A stretch of 64,000 nt of DNA, from assembly GCF_024832785.1 (NCBI RefSeq), contig NZ_CP116615.1, positions 558,001-622,000 on the forward strand, read 5' to 3'. The stretch is from Fontisphaera persica. Lineage in GTDB: Bacteria; Verrucomicrobiota; Verrucomicrobiia; Limisphaerales; Fontisphaeraceae. Positions 16,975 through 26,333 of this stretch are shown piece by piece; within the stretch, counting starts at the first letter, position 1; each line of letters starts with the position of its first letter. A model generated the notes under the pieces. That model was not told where the DNA came from. It made no database searches and saw nothing but the letters and a program-made list of their open reading frames with translations. The translations under genes were made by a program, and so were the position numbers.

Positions 16975-17508
16975 TCAAACCATATCGTCCGGCATTTCTG
17001 GACTGACGGTGTGGGCTGGGCCACCGGCGCCAAGTGGCGACGTCAGGGCGCTGCGCCGGCAGGCATTGGCCACTTGTTCCAATTGGGCCAGGAAAGTTTC
17101 CCGCTCGTTCTGGGGCAGGCAGGATAATACTTCTGCCTGCAAGGCGAGGGCTACGCGGCGGGCTTTGAAGAACTGGCGGCGGCCCTCAGGCAGCAATCGC
17201 ACCCGGCGCGCGCGGCGGTCTTCTTCTTCGGGATGTCTTTCAATCCAGCCACTGGCTTCCATGCGGCGGAGCAGTGAAGCAATGGTGTTGGGGTCGCTGC
17301 TCATGGCCTGCACAAGGTCCCCTTGGCGCATGCCCTGCCTGCCCCCCTCATACAACGTACGCAGGGCGGTGTATTGGTCAGGGGTCAGCCCCAGCACCGC
17401 GCAACGGCGGCGGAAGGCCTGGTTGAGACTAAACCACGCCCGGCGCAGCAGGATGGGCAGGCGCCGGGGCGGCGGCTTCGGCAATGGTTGCGGACGATTA
17501 TTACGCAC
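16975..17508 (-). CDS. MarR-family transcriptional regulator
   Basis: 177 residues from a GTG at 17508. Winged-helix core: FRRRCAVLGLTPDQYTALRTLYEGG, MRQGDLVQAMSSDPNTIASLLRRMEASGWIERH (recognition helix) and the wing EEEDRRARRVRLLPEGR, with the D-x-R-A-x-x-V-x-L pattern of MarR. It should bind as a dimer to a palindrome and respond to a small, often phenolic or lipophilic, ligand. Its own start codon lies inside a perfect inverted repeat at 17497-17518, suggesting autoregulation and control of the divergent 17577 gene. Downstream on the same strand are the propeller and SRPBCC genes. Confidence 0.9.
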   Translation of the reverse strand: MRNNRPQPLPKPPPRRLPILLRRAWFSLNQAFRRRCAVLGLTPDQYTALRTLYEGGRQGMRQGDLVQAMSSDPNTIASLLRRMEASGWIERHPEEEDRRARRVRLLPEGRRQFFKARRVALALQAEVLSCLPQNERETFLAQLEQVANACRRSALTSPLGAGGPAHTVSPEMPDDMV

Positions 17509-17518
17509 AGGTAATAAT
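17497..17518. promoter_or_regulatory. Candidate MarR operator (perfect inverted repeat)
   Basis: ATTATTAC (17497-17504), 6-bp spacer GCACAG, GTAATAAT (17511-17518): 8-bp perfect arms, A/T-rich in a GC-rich genome. It covers the GTG start of the marR-like gene (17506-17508) and lies 58 bp before the chosen start of the divergent propeller gene. Position, size and symmetry fit an autoregulatory MarR site; binding is inferred. Confidence 0.6.
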
Positions 17519-17576
17519 TATTTGCGGTTGTGCGCTTCGCAATACAATATTCAAAACTGAAATGGAGAATAGAAGT

Positions 17577-19961
17577 ATGATTAATGCTGACCAGAGTGCC
17601 AACCGGCTCCGCCGGGAGCTGCGGCGGGACGCTTGGCCCTTGCTTTTTTTGGCCGGATTGATGGTGGCGGCGCCCTGTTTGCCCGCCGCCACCGGCTGGC
17701 TGGCCTGGCGCGGTCCGGAACAAACCGGGGTATCGCGTGAGACCGGCCTGCCGGAGAAGATTGTGTTGAATGGCGAGAATCATTTGTGGACGGCCGACTT
17801 TCCCGGCAAATCCACGCCGGTGCTTGCCGATGGGCGGCTGTACATCATGGGGTATCTGGGGGAAGGCCCCGATTTACAGGAGGGGGTGGCATGTTTTGAT
17901 GCGGAGACCGGGCAAAAGCTGTGGCAACGGCTCTACAATGATTACCTGAGCGACACCATATATCTGCGTTATGCCACGGCCAGTCCGGCGGTGGACCCCG
18001 AGACAGGCAATATCTATTCCCAAGGCACGCAAGGATTGTTGAGTGCTTTCGATCGTGATGGGCGCGTGTTGTGGCAACATCATTTGATGGAGTTGTTTGG
18101 CCGGCTGACCTTCCCCAACAGCCGCACGGCCTCCCCTTTAATTGACGGGGAATTGGTCATTGTGCGGGGCATCACGGCCAACTGGGGCGCGCAGGGGCCG
18201 GGCGGTGACCGCATCTATGCCTTTGACAAGCGGACAGGTGAACCGGTGTGGGCCAGCAGTCCGGGCGGGCGTCCGATGGACAACTCGTTTTCGCATCCGG
18301 TCCTGGGTTGGTACAAGGGCTACCGCGTGCTCTACACGGCTTCAGGTGATGGAAGCGTGGTCTGTGTGAACGCGCGCACGGGCACGCCTTTCTGGCGCGT
18401 GCCGCTGTTCAAAGCCGGCATCAATGCCACGGTGTTGGTGCATAAAAATGACAAAGTGATTGCCGTTTTTGGCACGCCTTATGAGCTGGGGCAGATGGTG
18501 GCGCTGAAGATTCCTGACATGGACCCCGCCGACGCCACCGCCAACGGCGTCAAGGAGTATCAGCGTGCCGATTTGGAATTGTGGAGCGCCGACATCTCCT
18601 CGTCCACCAGCTCGCCCATCCTGGTGGGAGATACGGTGTACATCGTGGCGGAGAAGGGCGATTTGTGCAGTGTGGATGCCAACACGGGGACGATACACTG
18701 GAAACTGAAACTGGGCATCGAGCAGCGCAATTCCTGTCCCCTCTATGCTGACGGCAAACTTTACGTGCCCATTTTGGATGACCCGGCGGGGAAGACCGAA
18801 AGCCAGGGAGAGGCGGGGACCAAGGGCGCGTTTTACATTGTGCGGCCGGGACGCACGAATGCCGAAATCTTGACCCATCTGGAATTGGATGGCCGGTGCT
18901 TTGGTTCCCCAGCGGTCTATAAGGGCCGCGTCTATGTTCAGACCGCCAGCAAGCTCTACTGCTTTGGCCCCAAACAGCCTGCCACCTTGCCTCCACCGCC
19001 CGCGGAGCCAGCCTGGCCAGCGCCAGGGCCGGCGGCGCAACTGCAAATCATTCCCAATGAAGTGCTGCTGCTGCCTGGTGAAACCAAGTCATTTCGGGTG
19101 CGGGCGCTGGATGCCAAGGGCTTTGTGGTGCAGGAGCGGGTGGATTCAAAGTTGGTGAAATGGGCGCATTATGTGCCGCCGACAGCGTTGGTGCGGGCGA
19201 CGCTGAACGCCACTTTCGACAGTGAGGGACGACTGGTGGCCGCGCCGACCAATACCACCAGTGCGGGCGCCTTTCAGGCTGAGTGGAATGGGCTGAAGGG
19301 CTATGCGCGCGGACGTATTTTGGCCCGCCTGCCCATGTTTGAGGATTTTGAAAGTTTCAGCCTGAACTACACCACCACCAACACCATGGAGCCGCCCACG
19401 CCGTTTGCCTATCCGCCGCTGCCCTGGATTGGCGCGCGCACCAAATTTGAAGTGCGCGAAAAGGACGGCAACAAGGCGCTGGTGAAAACCATTGATAACA
19501 AGTTCTTCCAGCGCGCCTTTGTGTTCATCGGGCGGCCGGACATGCGGAATTACACCATCGAGGCCGATGTCATGAGCGAGGGCAACCGGCGCAAAATGTC
19601 GGATGTGGGCGTCATTGCGCAGCGTTATCTGATAGTGCTCAAAGGCAATGAGCAAAAAATTGAAATCAACTCCAACTTGGAACGTTTGCGTGTGCCGCCC
19701 ACCGGCAGCCCGCCCAACTTTGCGTGGTCTGCCAACACCTGGTACCGGCTCAAAGCGCGCGTGGACAACCTGCCGGACGGCAGTGGCATTGTCCGTGCCA
19801 AGGCATGGAAACGCGGGGACCCGGAGCCGGAGGCCTGGACGCTGGAGGCCCGCCACGCCACGGCGCACACCGCCGGTTCGCCGGGGCTGTATGGTTTCTC
19901 TCCCCAGGAAATGCGGGTGTACATAGACAATGTGCGCGTGACCCCCACGGAGGGGAAGTGA
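17577..19961 (+). CDS. Secreted PQQ-like beta-propeller protein with extra C-terminal beta domains
   Basis: 794 residues. ATG 17577 is preferred over the in-frame ATG 17562 because a GGAG at 17564-17567 sits 9 nt upstream. A signal/anchor hydrophobic stretch lies at ~22-37 (WPLLFLAGLMVAAPCLPAA), then GWLAWRGPEQTGVSRETGL, a divergent form of the WPQWRGP opening. Propeller repeats run to ~residue 460 (SAFDRDGRVLWQH, AFDKRTGEPVWA, SVDANTGTIHWKL). After a proline-rich linker there is an Ig-like segment (~475-590) and a LamG/DUF1080-like jelly roll (~590-790: MFEDFESFSLNY, YTIEADVMSEG, YRLKARVDN, MRVYIDNVRV). It is extracellular or periplasmic; the ligand is unknown. Divergent from marR and next to its candidate operator. 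Confidence 0.8.
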   Translation: MINADQSANRLRRELRRDAWPLLFLAGLMVAAPCLPAATGWLAWRGPEQTGVSRETGLPEKIVLNGENHLWTADFPGKSTPVLADGRLYIMGYLGEGPDLQEGVACFDAETGQKLWQRLYNDYLSDTIYLRYATASPAVDPETGNIYSQGTQGLLSAFDRDGRVLWQHHLMELFGRLTFPNSRTASPLIDGELVIVRGITANWGAQGPGGDRIYAFDKRTGEPVWASSPGGRPMDNSFSHPVLGWYKGYRVLYTASGDGSVVCVNARTGTPFWRVPLFKAGINATVLVHKNDKVIAVFGTPYELGQMVALKIPDMDPADATANGVKEYQRADLELWSADISSSTSSPILVGDTVYIVAEKGDLCSVDANTGTIHWKLKLGIEQRNSCPLYADGKLYVPILDDPAGKTESQGEAGTKGAFYIVRPGRTNAEILTHLELDGRCFGSPAVYKGRVYVQTASKLYCFGPKQPATLPPPPAEPAWPAPGPAAQLQIIPNEVLLLPGETKSFRVRALDAKGFVVQERVDSKLVKWAHYVPPTALVRATLNATFDSEGRLVAAPTNTTSAGAFQAEWNGLKGYARGRILARLPMFEDFESFSLNYTTTNTMEPPTPFAYPPLPWIGARTKFEVREKDGNKALVKTIDNKFFQRAFVFIGRPDMRNYTIEADVMSEGNRRKMSDVGVIAQRYLIVLKGNEQKIEINSNLERLRVPPTGSPPNFAWSANTWYRLKARVDNLPDGSGIVRAKAWKRGDPEPEAWTLEARHATAHTAGSPGLYGFSPQEMRVYIDNVRVTPTEGK

Positions 19962-19977
19962 GCCGTGGCAGGGCGGA

Positions 19978-20004
19978 GATGCTTGAGCACAATGGCTCAA
20001 CATC
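19978..20004. other. Intergenic hairpin in the gap between two propeller genes
   Basis: GATG-c-TTGAGC (19978-19988) pairs with GCTCAA-CATC (19995-20004): a 10-bp stem with a one-base bulge and a 6-nt loop. No T run follows, so it is not a standard terminator. The rest of the 268-bp gap (19962-20229) shows no coding potential I trust. Confidence 0.4.
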
Positions 20005-20229
20005 AGTAATCCGTATGCGGCAATACGCCAAAACTCCGATTTCAGGGTGCGACCGATGGGTAGAAGAAGCTGGCGCGAAGTCAGCCCCCGGGCGGGCAGC
20101 GCTGGTGGCCCTTCGCATCGCCTGTCCCGCCTGGCAGCCGGGCCTGGGAGGGACCGGGTTGGGCGGTAGGTGTGCGCTGTTACCGGTTTTTCGTCATCAC
20201 AAATGGCATTAATGAAGTTTTAATTTCCC

Positions 20230-21813
20230 ATGAGAACAAAGAATCGCAATCAATCGAAGTACCGGACGCTCGGGCTGGGGCTTTTGCTGGTGGCAAGTGC
20301 TGCCTTGGCCCAGAAACCCGCGGATTGGCCACAGTGGGGGGGCCATGACCCGGGGCGCAATATGTACTCGGCCGCCACCGGGTTGCCGGACGTGGTGCAT
20401 CCGGGCAAAGCCCCGGAAAAGAACGACTATTCCGGCGCAAAAAACCTGAAGTGGGCCGTGCGGCTGGGGACCCAAAGTTACGGCAACCCGACCATTGCCA
20501 ATGGGCGGGTGTTTGTGGGCACCAACAACGATGAGCCGCGCGATCCGCAACACAAGGGCGATCGCAGCATCCTCATGGTGTTCGATGAAAAGAACGGCGA
20601 TTTTTTATGGCAACTGGTGGTTCCCAAACTGGCTTCCGGCAAGGTCAACGACTGGGAGAGCCTGGGGTTGCTCAGCTCGCCCACGGTGCAGGGCAACCGG
20701 GTCTATGTCACCACCACCCGATGCGAGATCATGTGTCTGGATGTGGAGGGGCTGGCCAATGGCAATGACGGCCCTTATCAGGACGAAGCGCAGTATGTGG
20801 TGGGCCCCGGCAAACCCAAAGCGACGCTGGGCCCGAAAGACGCGGACATCATCTGGGTCTTCGACATGATGGATGAGCTGGGGGTGTTTCCGCACAACGG
20901 CTCGAATTCCTCGCTGTTGATTGTGGATGACCTGGTGTTTGGCTGCACTTCCAATGGTCAGGATTGGACGCACTCGAATGTGCCGTCGCCGCTGGCGCCC
21001 AGCCTGGTGGCGGTCAACAAAATTACGGGCAAGCTGGCGGGGGAGGATGTGGAGAAAATCGGCACCCGGCTCTTCCACGGGCAGTGGAGCTCGCCTTCAG
21101 CGGGCAAGGTGGGTGACCGCACCCTGGTGTTTTTTGGCGGGGGCGACGGCATCTGCTATGCCTTTGATGCGAAGCCGCGAAAGGACGGCGAGGATTACCT
21201 GCTGGAGCTGGTGTGGAAGTTCGATTGCAATCCGCCGGAATACAAGATGAAGGATGGCAAGCCAATCAAGTATCCGGATGCCGATGGTCCCAGTGAAATC
21301 AATGCTACGCCGGTCTTTTACAAGAATCGGGTCTATGTGGCCATTGGGCAGGACCCTGAGCATGGCGAGGGGGTGGGGCGGCTGGTTTGTATTGATGCCA
21401 CCAAGTCAGGGGACCTTACTCAGAGCGGTCTTATTTGGGATTATAAAGGGATTCACCGCAGCATTTCCACCGTCTCCATTGACCCCAAGACCGGCCTGTT
21501 ATTTGTGGCCGATTTCAGCGGCCTGCTGCACTGCCTGGATGCGGAGACCGGCAAGCTGCACTGGACCCATGATGTGAAGGCGCACGTGTGGGGTTCCACC
21601 ATGTTGGCGGATGGGAAAGTGTATTTGGGCGACGAAGACGGCGATTTGCTCATCATGGCGGCGGACAAGGAAAAGAAAATCATCAGCGAGGTGAATCTGG
21701 GGGCCCCCATCTACAGCACGCCCGTGGTGGCCAACGGGGTGTTGTATGTGGCCACGCAGACGCATTTGTTTGCTTTTGAACGTCAGAACAACGTCGCCAG
21801 CCGCACTGAATAA
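20230..21813 (+). CDS. Secreted PQQ-like beta-propeller protein linked to a transporter operon
   Basis: 527 residues. Signal peptide ~1-27 (LGLGLLLVASAALAQ) followed by ADWPQWGGHDPGRNMYSAATGLPD, a variant of the shared propeller opening. Repeats include VFDEKNGDFLWQL, CLDVEGLANG, AVNKITGKLAG, CLDAETGKLHWTH and a closing NGVLYVATQTHLFAFE strand. There is no heme-binding CxxCH and no quinoprotein Ca ligand set that I can identify. The next gene, DUF3311, starts 6 bp downstream, so this protein is the first of a probable seven-gene transcript. It could be a periplasmic binding or docking partner of the symporter; that role is inferred from position only. Confidence 0.82.
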   Translation: MRTKNRNQSKYRTLGLGLLLVASAALAQKPADWPQWGGHDPGRNMYSAATGLPDVVHPGKAPEKNDYSGAKNLKWAVRLGTQSYGNPTIANGRVFVGTNNDEPRDPQHKGDRSILMVFDEKNGDFLWQLVVPKLASGKVNDWESLGLLSSPTVQGNRVYVTTTRCEIMCLDVEGLANGNDGPYQDEAQYVVGPGKPKATLGPKDADIIWVFDMMDELGVFPHNGSNSSLLIVDDLVFGCTSNGQDWTHSNVPSPLAPSLVAVNKITGKLAGEDVEKIGTRLFHGQWSSPSAGKVGDRTLVFFGGGDGICYAFDAKPRKDGEDYLLELVWKFDCNPPEYKMKDGKPIKYPDADGPSEINATPVFYKNRVYVAIGQDPEHGEGVGRLVCIDATKSGDLTQSGLIWDYKGIHRSISTVSIDPKTGLLFVADFSGLLHCLDAETGKLHWTHDVKAHVWGSTMLADGKVYLGDEDGDLLIMAADKEKKIISEVNLGAPIYSTPVVANGVLYVATQTHLFAFERQNNVASRTE

Positions 21814-21819
21814 AATCCC

Positions 21820-22065
21820 ATGCGCAAAAAAATACTCCTGGCAGCGTTCCTGGTGGTGGTGTACCTGCTGCACCAGGATTTTTGGAATTGGCGGAAAATT
21901 GAGCCATTGATTTTTGGCTTTTTGCCCATTGGACTGGCATATCACGCGGGCTATTCCATTTTGGCGTCCATCACCATGGCGGTGCTGGTCAAGTTTGCCT
22001 GGCCGGCCGAGCTGGATAAAACCGAGAGTGAGCTGCAGCACGGCAAGGAGGGCCAGGAATCATGA
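21820..22065 (+). CDS. DUF3311-type small membrane protein
   Basis: 81 residues with two hydrophobic segments (~6-19 [14 protein letters not shown] and ~30-60 [25 protein letters not shown]) and an acidic, charged tail. DUF3311 proteins are found immediately upstream of sodium:solute symporters and are thought to be accessory subunits. Here the stop overlaps the symporter start by 4 bp (ATGA), implying equal production of both. Confidence 0.8.
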   Translation: MRKKILLAAFLVVVYLLHQDFWNWRKIEPLIFGFLPIGLAYHAGYSILASITMAVLVKFAWPAELDKTESELQHGKEGQES

Positions 22066-23732
22066 ATCCCGCCATCATTGTTTTCATCTACCTTGCCATA
22101 GTGCTGTATATTGGCATTTTTGCCTTCCGCAAAGGCAAGCAATCGGGTGAGGATTACTTTCTGGCCAGCCGCTCCCTGGGGACGTGGGTGTTTCTGCTGT
22201 CGTTGTTTGGCACGAACATGACCGCGTTTGCCATCCTCGGCAGCTCGGGTCTGGCTTATCAACGGGGTATCGGCGTATATGGCTTGATGGCGTCTGCTTC
22301 GGGTTTCGTCATCCCGCTCACCATCTTCTTCATCGGGACCCGTTTGTGGGCGCTGGGCAAGAAGTACGGGCACATGACGCAGGTGCAATACTTTCGGGAC
22401 CGGTGGGAATGTGGACATATCGGCACGGCCATCTTTGCCCTGACTGCCGCCATGCTGGTGCCCTACATCATCATTGGCGTGATGGGCGGCGGGCAGACTC
22501 TGGAGGCCATCAGCACGGTGATGGGGCCGGATAAAAAACCGGTGATGGTGGAGGTGATGCGCGGTGGGCAAACGGTGCTGGAGCCCAAACACCTGGTCAG
22601 CTATGAGGTGGGGGGCGCCATTGTGGCGCTGGTCGTGATGAGTTACGTCTTCTTCGGCGGGATGCGCGGCACGGCCTGGGTGAACACGTTTCAGACGGTG
22701 ATGTTCCTGTGCTTTGGCACGCTCGCCTTCATTTTGATTGGCCGGAATCTGGGTGGTTTTGAGCAGCTCATCCAAGGGCTGGCGGCCAATCCGAAGACAG
22801 CGCCGTTGCTGACCCGCGAGCGCATTCCGGTGGAGGAGTTTTTCAGTTACACCTTCATTCCGCTTTCCTCAATCATGTTTCCACACATTGCCATCATGTG
22901 CATGACGGCGAAGAAGGCTGCCTCCTTCAAGCGCACGGTCATTTTTTACCCCATCTGCATCATGCTCATCTGGCTGCCCAGCGTATTCCTGGGGGTGGTG
23001 GCGGCCGGCCAGTTCCCCGGGCTCAAGCCGGGCGAGAGCGATGATGTGATTTTGCGCCTGTTGTCGGCCAACACCTCGCTGGCGCTTTCGGGTTTGCTGG
23101 GGGCTGCCATCATGGCCTGCGTGATGGCCTCGGACAGCCAAATTCTGGCGCTGTGCACGATGTTCACGGAGGATGTCTTTGCCTATTACGGCGGCAAGGA
23201 GCGCTTCGGCGACAAGGTGCAGGTGTGGACGGGCCGGGCCTTTGTGGTGGCGGTTACGGTGGTGGCCTACTTGATTGCCATCGAGTTGAAGGACAAGGCC
23301 GGCATTTTTGAACTGGCGATTCGGTTTGCCTTTTCCGGCTTTGCCGCGCTGGCGCCGGTGATGCTGGCGGCGCTGTTCTGGAAGCGCAGCACCAAGTGGG
23401 GCGCGCTGGCCTCGGTGGTGTGGGTGGCCGCTTCCATGGTGGGCACCTATTGGCTGTTTGAATACAGCATTGATATAGCTCCCAAGGCCGGCCAGCCGCC
23501 GGTGCCCATTTTCCCCGAATTGGGCAATCTGTTCTTGCGCACGCCGGGCAATGTGACGATTTACGGCTATTTGCCGGTAATGTTCATGGTGTTGGGCTCG
23601 GCGGTGATGATGGTGGTGTTCTCGCTGCTGACCCGCCCGCCTTCGGCGGCCACGTTGAATAAATATTTCCCTCCCCAACAGGCGGCGCCGGTCAACCAAC
23701 CGGCCCAGGCGCAACTCGCGCCGGTGGCCTGA
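22062..23732 (+). CDS. Sodium:solute symporter (SSS) family transporter
   Basis: 556 residues with about 13 hydrophobic segments. It starts with the family's extracellular N-terminus and first helix ([39 protein letters not shown]), where GEDYFLAgRsL is a hallmark of SSS proteins, then [16 protein letters not shown], a Na+-site region. It would couple sodium entry to uptake of an organic solute across the inner membrane. Substrate cannot be read from sequence. The downstream adenylating enzyme and reductases suggest a carboxylate (inference). An unusual insertion at ~155-180 ([16 protein letters not shown]) makes one loop longer than usual. Confidence 0.88.
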   Translation: MNPAIIVFIYLAIVLYIGIFAFRKGKQSGEDYFLASRSLGTWVFLLSLFGTNMTAFAILGSSGLAYQRGIGVYGLMASASGFVIPLTIFFIGTRLWALGKKYGHMTQVQYFRDRWECGHIGTAIFALTAAMLVPYIIIGVMGGGQTLEAISTVMGPDKKPVMVEVMRGGQTVLEPKHLVSYEVGGAIVALVVMSYVFFGGMRGTAWVNTFQTVMFLCFGTLAFILIGRNLGGFEQLIQGLAANPKTAPLLTRERIPVEEFFSYTFIPLSSIMFPHIAIMCMTAKKAASFKRTVIFYPICIMLIWLPSVFLGVVAAGQFPGLKPGESDDVILRLLSANTSLALSGLLGAAIMACVMASDSQILALCTMFTEDVFAYYGGKERFGDKVQVWTGRAFVVAVTVVAYLIAIELKDKAGIFELAIRFAFSGFAALAPVMLAALFWKRSTKWGALASVVWVAASMVGTYWLFEYSIDIAPKAGQPPVPIFPELGNLFLRTPGNVTIYGYLPVMFMVLGSAVMMVVFSLLTRPPSAATLNKYFPPQQAAPVNQPAQAQLAPVA

Positions 23733-23757
23733 AGATTTAATCACCCACTAATCAGAC

Positions 23758-24840
23758 ATGAGCAACGTAACTGCAGACGAAATCGCCCGGGCGCAGGCGG
23801 CGCTGGACGCGCACACGCGCCAGATGATTGAATGGCATTTTTCCCCCGAAACCGGCTGTCCTTTCTGGCTGGAATGGGCCCGGCAGGCGGGATGGGATCC
23901 GCGGCAGGAAGTGCATTCCTTTGCGGATTTAATCGCGCGGTTCCCGCATTTTCAGGATGAATGGCTGCGGGATCAGCAGCCGGAGGTTTGGGTGCCGGCC
24001 GCCTATCGGGGGCGTCCCTATAACATCTTTGAAACGGGGGGCACCACCGGCATGCCCAAACAGCGCATCGGGTGGGACGACTACAAAATTGATTATGAAG
24101 AGTTCAGTGGAAAAATATCGGACGAGCATTTTCCCCGTGGCGGCGCATGGCTGATGGTGGGCCCCACGGGCCCGCGGCGGCTGCGGCTGGCGATTGAACA
24201 TCTGGCCAATTATCGGGGCAGCCCGTGCTATTTCGTGGACCTGGACCCGCGCTGGGTGAAACGGGTAATTGCGCAGAAACAATTTGAAGTAGCCCGCGCC
24301 TACATGGAGCATGTGGTGGAGCAGGCCGTGGTGTTGATGAAACATCGTCGCATCAGCGCGCTGTTTACCACCCCCAAGTTGTTGGAGGCCCTGGGGGAAA
24401 AAATCAACCTCTGGGAGGCTGGTATTCGTGGCGTGTTTTGCGGGGGCACGTCCATGCCCCCGCAGCAGGTGCGGTTTTTGATTGAGGAAGTGCTGGAAAA
24501 CCGCATCGGATTTTATCCCACTTATGGCAATACGCTCATGGGATTGGCGGCCAGCGTGCCCTTGACCCCTGAAGACCATTACTCCATTACCTATTACGCG
24601 CCGCAGCCGCGGGCCGTCTTGCGGGTGGTGGACCCGGAAAACACCTCGCAACTGGTGCCTTATGGACAGTGGGGCCGGGTGGAGCTGACCACCATGACCA
24701 AAGAGTTTTTCATGCCGCGCTTTCTGGAGCGCGATGAAGCCCTGCGGCGGCCGCCGCGCGCGCCTTATGCCTGGGATGGGGTGGCCGAGGTACGCCCGTT
24801 TGGCGCCATGCAAAAGCAAATCGTGGAGGGGGTGTATTAA
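23758..24840 (+). CDS. LuxE-like acyl-adenylating enzyme (short ANL-superfamily ligase)
   Basis: 360 residues. The phosphate-binding motif FETGGTTGMPK is at residues 91-101, FCGGTSMPPQQVRFLIEE is a mid-domain segment, FYPTYGNTLMGL is an A5-like motif and YGQWGRVELTTMTKEFFMPRFLERD is an A7-like region. Length matches LuxE/acyl-protein synthetase and short phenylacetate-CoA-ligase-like proteins, and there is no full C-terminal lid domain. Expected chemistry: ATP-dependent activation of a carboxylate as acyl-AMP, with transfer to a protein or small-molecule thiol. It is 2 bp upstream of the aldehyde-dehydrogenase-fold gene, so the activated acyl is probably handed to that reductase. Substrate not known. 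Confidence 0.75.
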   Translation: MSNVTADEIARAQAALDAHTRQMIEWHFSPETGCPFWLEWARQAGWDPRQEVHSFADLIARFPHFQDEWLRDQQPEVWVPAAYRGRPYNIFETGGTTGMPKQRIGWDDYKIDYEEFSGKISDEHFPRGGAWLMVGPTGPRRLRLAIEHLANYRGSPCYFVDLDPRWVKRVIAQKQFEVARAYMEHVVEQAVVLMKHRRISALFTTPKLLEALGEKINLWEAGIRGVFCGGTSMPPQQVRFLIEEVLENRIGFYPTYGNTLMGLAASVPLTPEDHYSITYYAPQPRAVLRVVDPENTSQLVPYGQWGRVELTTMTKEFFMPRFLERDEALRRPPRAPYAWDGVAEVRPFGAMQKQIVEGVY

Positions 24841-24842
24841 AG

Positions 24843-26333
24843 ATGAACGCGCCCAAGATGCATGAGGTGCCCCATCTGCCTTGTCTGCGGTGGGGACGCC
24901 CCTACGGGAGCCTGGAGTTTAATGAGGTGAGAGATTGCCGCAGCGGTGCGGTGTGCGCAGAAGTGAGCGCGGTCAACGCCGGGCTGTTGCGCAAGGACCT
25001 TAAACGCGCCGCCGAGGGGCGGGCGGCCTTGCGGCGTCTGAGCACGGCGCAGTTGGTGGACATCTGCGCCCGGGCCGGCGAGGCCTTTTTGCATGGCACA
25101 CTTCCCCTCGGGGACCGTGGCCATCAGCAGTCGTCGGAGGATTACGTGGTGACGCTGAGCGCCACCAGCGGCCTGCCGTATATGCTGGTGCGCCGCAACA
25201 TGCAGCGGATTCATCAGGCGCTGTCCCGCATGGGTGAGATTCTCAACGGCCTGACCCGTGGATTGCCCGCGGAAGTACTGGACCGCGGTTGGGGCAGGGT
25301 CAGCGGCGCCATGTGCGCTTTTCATGCGGTGACGGAAGTGCTTGGGGTGGTCATGCCCAGCAATTCGCCCGCGGTCAACAGCCTGTGGCTGCCGGCCATT
25401 GCCCTTAAAATCCCTGTGCTCATCAAACCGGGGCGCGAAGAACCATGGACCCCTTACCGCTTGATTCAGGCCTTTCTGGCGGCCGGGGCGCCGGCAGAAG
25501 CCTTTGGTTTTTATCCCACCGATCATGAGGGCACAGCCGAAATATTGCGCGCTTGCGCCCGTGTGTTGTTGTTTGGGGACCAGAATACCACCCGCCCGTA
25601 TGCCAACGACCCCCGCATTCAAATCCACGGTCCTGGTTACAGCAAAATCCTGTTGGGCGAGGATGAAGTGGATTGCTGGCCGCAGTACCTGGACTTGATG
25701 ACCGCCAGCATTGCCGACAATGGCGGGCGCTCGTGCATCAACGCCAGTGCCATCGTGACGCCGCGCCACGGAGACAAAATCGCAGCGGCTTTGGCCGAAC
25801 GCCTGGCCACCATCGGCCCGGCGCCACCGGAAGATGAACTGGCGCGGTTGTCAGCTTTTGCCAACCCCAAAATGGCGGAGGCCATTGACGCGGCGATTGA
25901 GGAGGGCCTGAAGACTCCAGGGGCGGTGGACGTGACCGCTTCCAAGCGGCCGGGACCGCGCCTGGTGCGGCAGGGGGGGGCGGTATATTTGCGGCCCACG
26001 ATTGTGCGCTGTGAAACGTTCCAGCATCCCCTGGCCAACCGGGAATTTCTGTTCCCCTATGCCAGCGTGGTGGAGGTGCCGCAGGCGGACATGCTAAACC
26101 AAATTGGCCCATCGCTGGTGGTCACGGCCATTACCCGGGACGCGGCTTTTCGACAGGCCCTCCTGGACTCGCCGTTGATTGAGCGCTTGAATCTGGGGGC
26201 CATTCCCACCACCCGCATTGCCTGGGACCAGCCCCACGAGGGCAATTTGTTTGAGTTCCTGTACCGGCGGCGCGCGTTGGAGATTGAGGAAAGCCCGGCG
26301 GGCGGCGTGGCCGTCATGGGAGGCTGTGCCTGA
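24843..26333 (+). CDS. Aldehyde-dehydrogenase-fold acyl reductase (LuxC-like role)
   Basis: 496 residues. MPSNSPAVNSLWLPAIALKIPVLIKPG is the ALDH cofactor region (K195), and ADNGGRSCINAS contains the catalytic thiol C298. The usual general-base motif (LELGG, Glu) is replaced around 261-266 by IHGPG. Loss of this Glu is typical of acylating enzymes, which work through a thioester without hydrolysis. With the LuxE-like neighbour, the likely reaction is NAD(P)H reduction of an activated acyl group to an aldehyde, though the reverse is possible. The stop overlaps the next start by one base (TGATG). Confidence 0.75.
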   Translation: MNAPKMHEVPHLPCLRWGRPYGSLEFNEVRDCRSGAVCAEVSAVNAGLLRKDLKRAAEGRAALRRLSTAQLVDICARAGEAFLHGTLPLGDRGHQQSSEDYVVTLSATSGLPYMLVRRNMQRIHQALSRMGEILNGLTRGLPAEVLDRGWGRVSGAMCAFHAVTEVLGVVMPSNSPAVNSLWLPAIALKIPVLIKPGREEPWTPYRLIQAFLAAGAPAEAFGFYPTDHEGTAEILRACARVLLFGDQNTTRPYANDPRIQIHGPGYSKILLGEDEVDCWPQYLDLMTASIADNGGRSCINASAIVTPRHGDKIAAALAERLATIGPAPPEDELARLSAFANPKMAEAIDAAIEEGLKTPGAVDVTASKRPGPRLVRQGGAVYLRPTIVRCETFQHPLANREFLFPYASVVEVPQADMLNQIGPSLVVTAITRDAAFRQALLDSPLIERLNLGAIPTTRIAWDQPHEGNLFEFLYRRRALEIEESPAGGVAVMGGCA

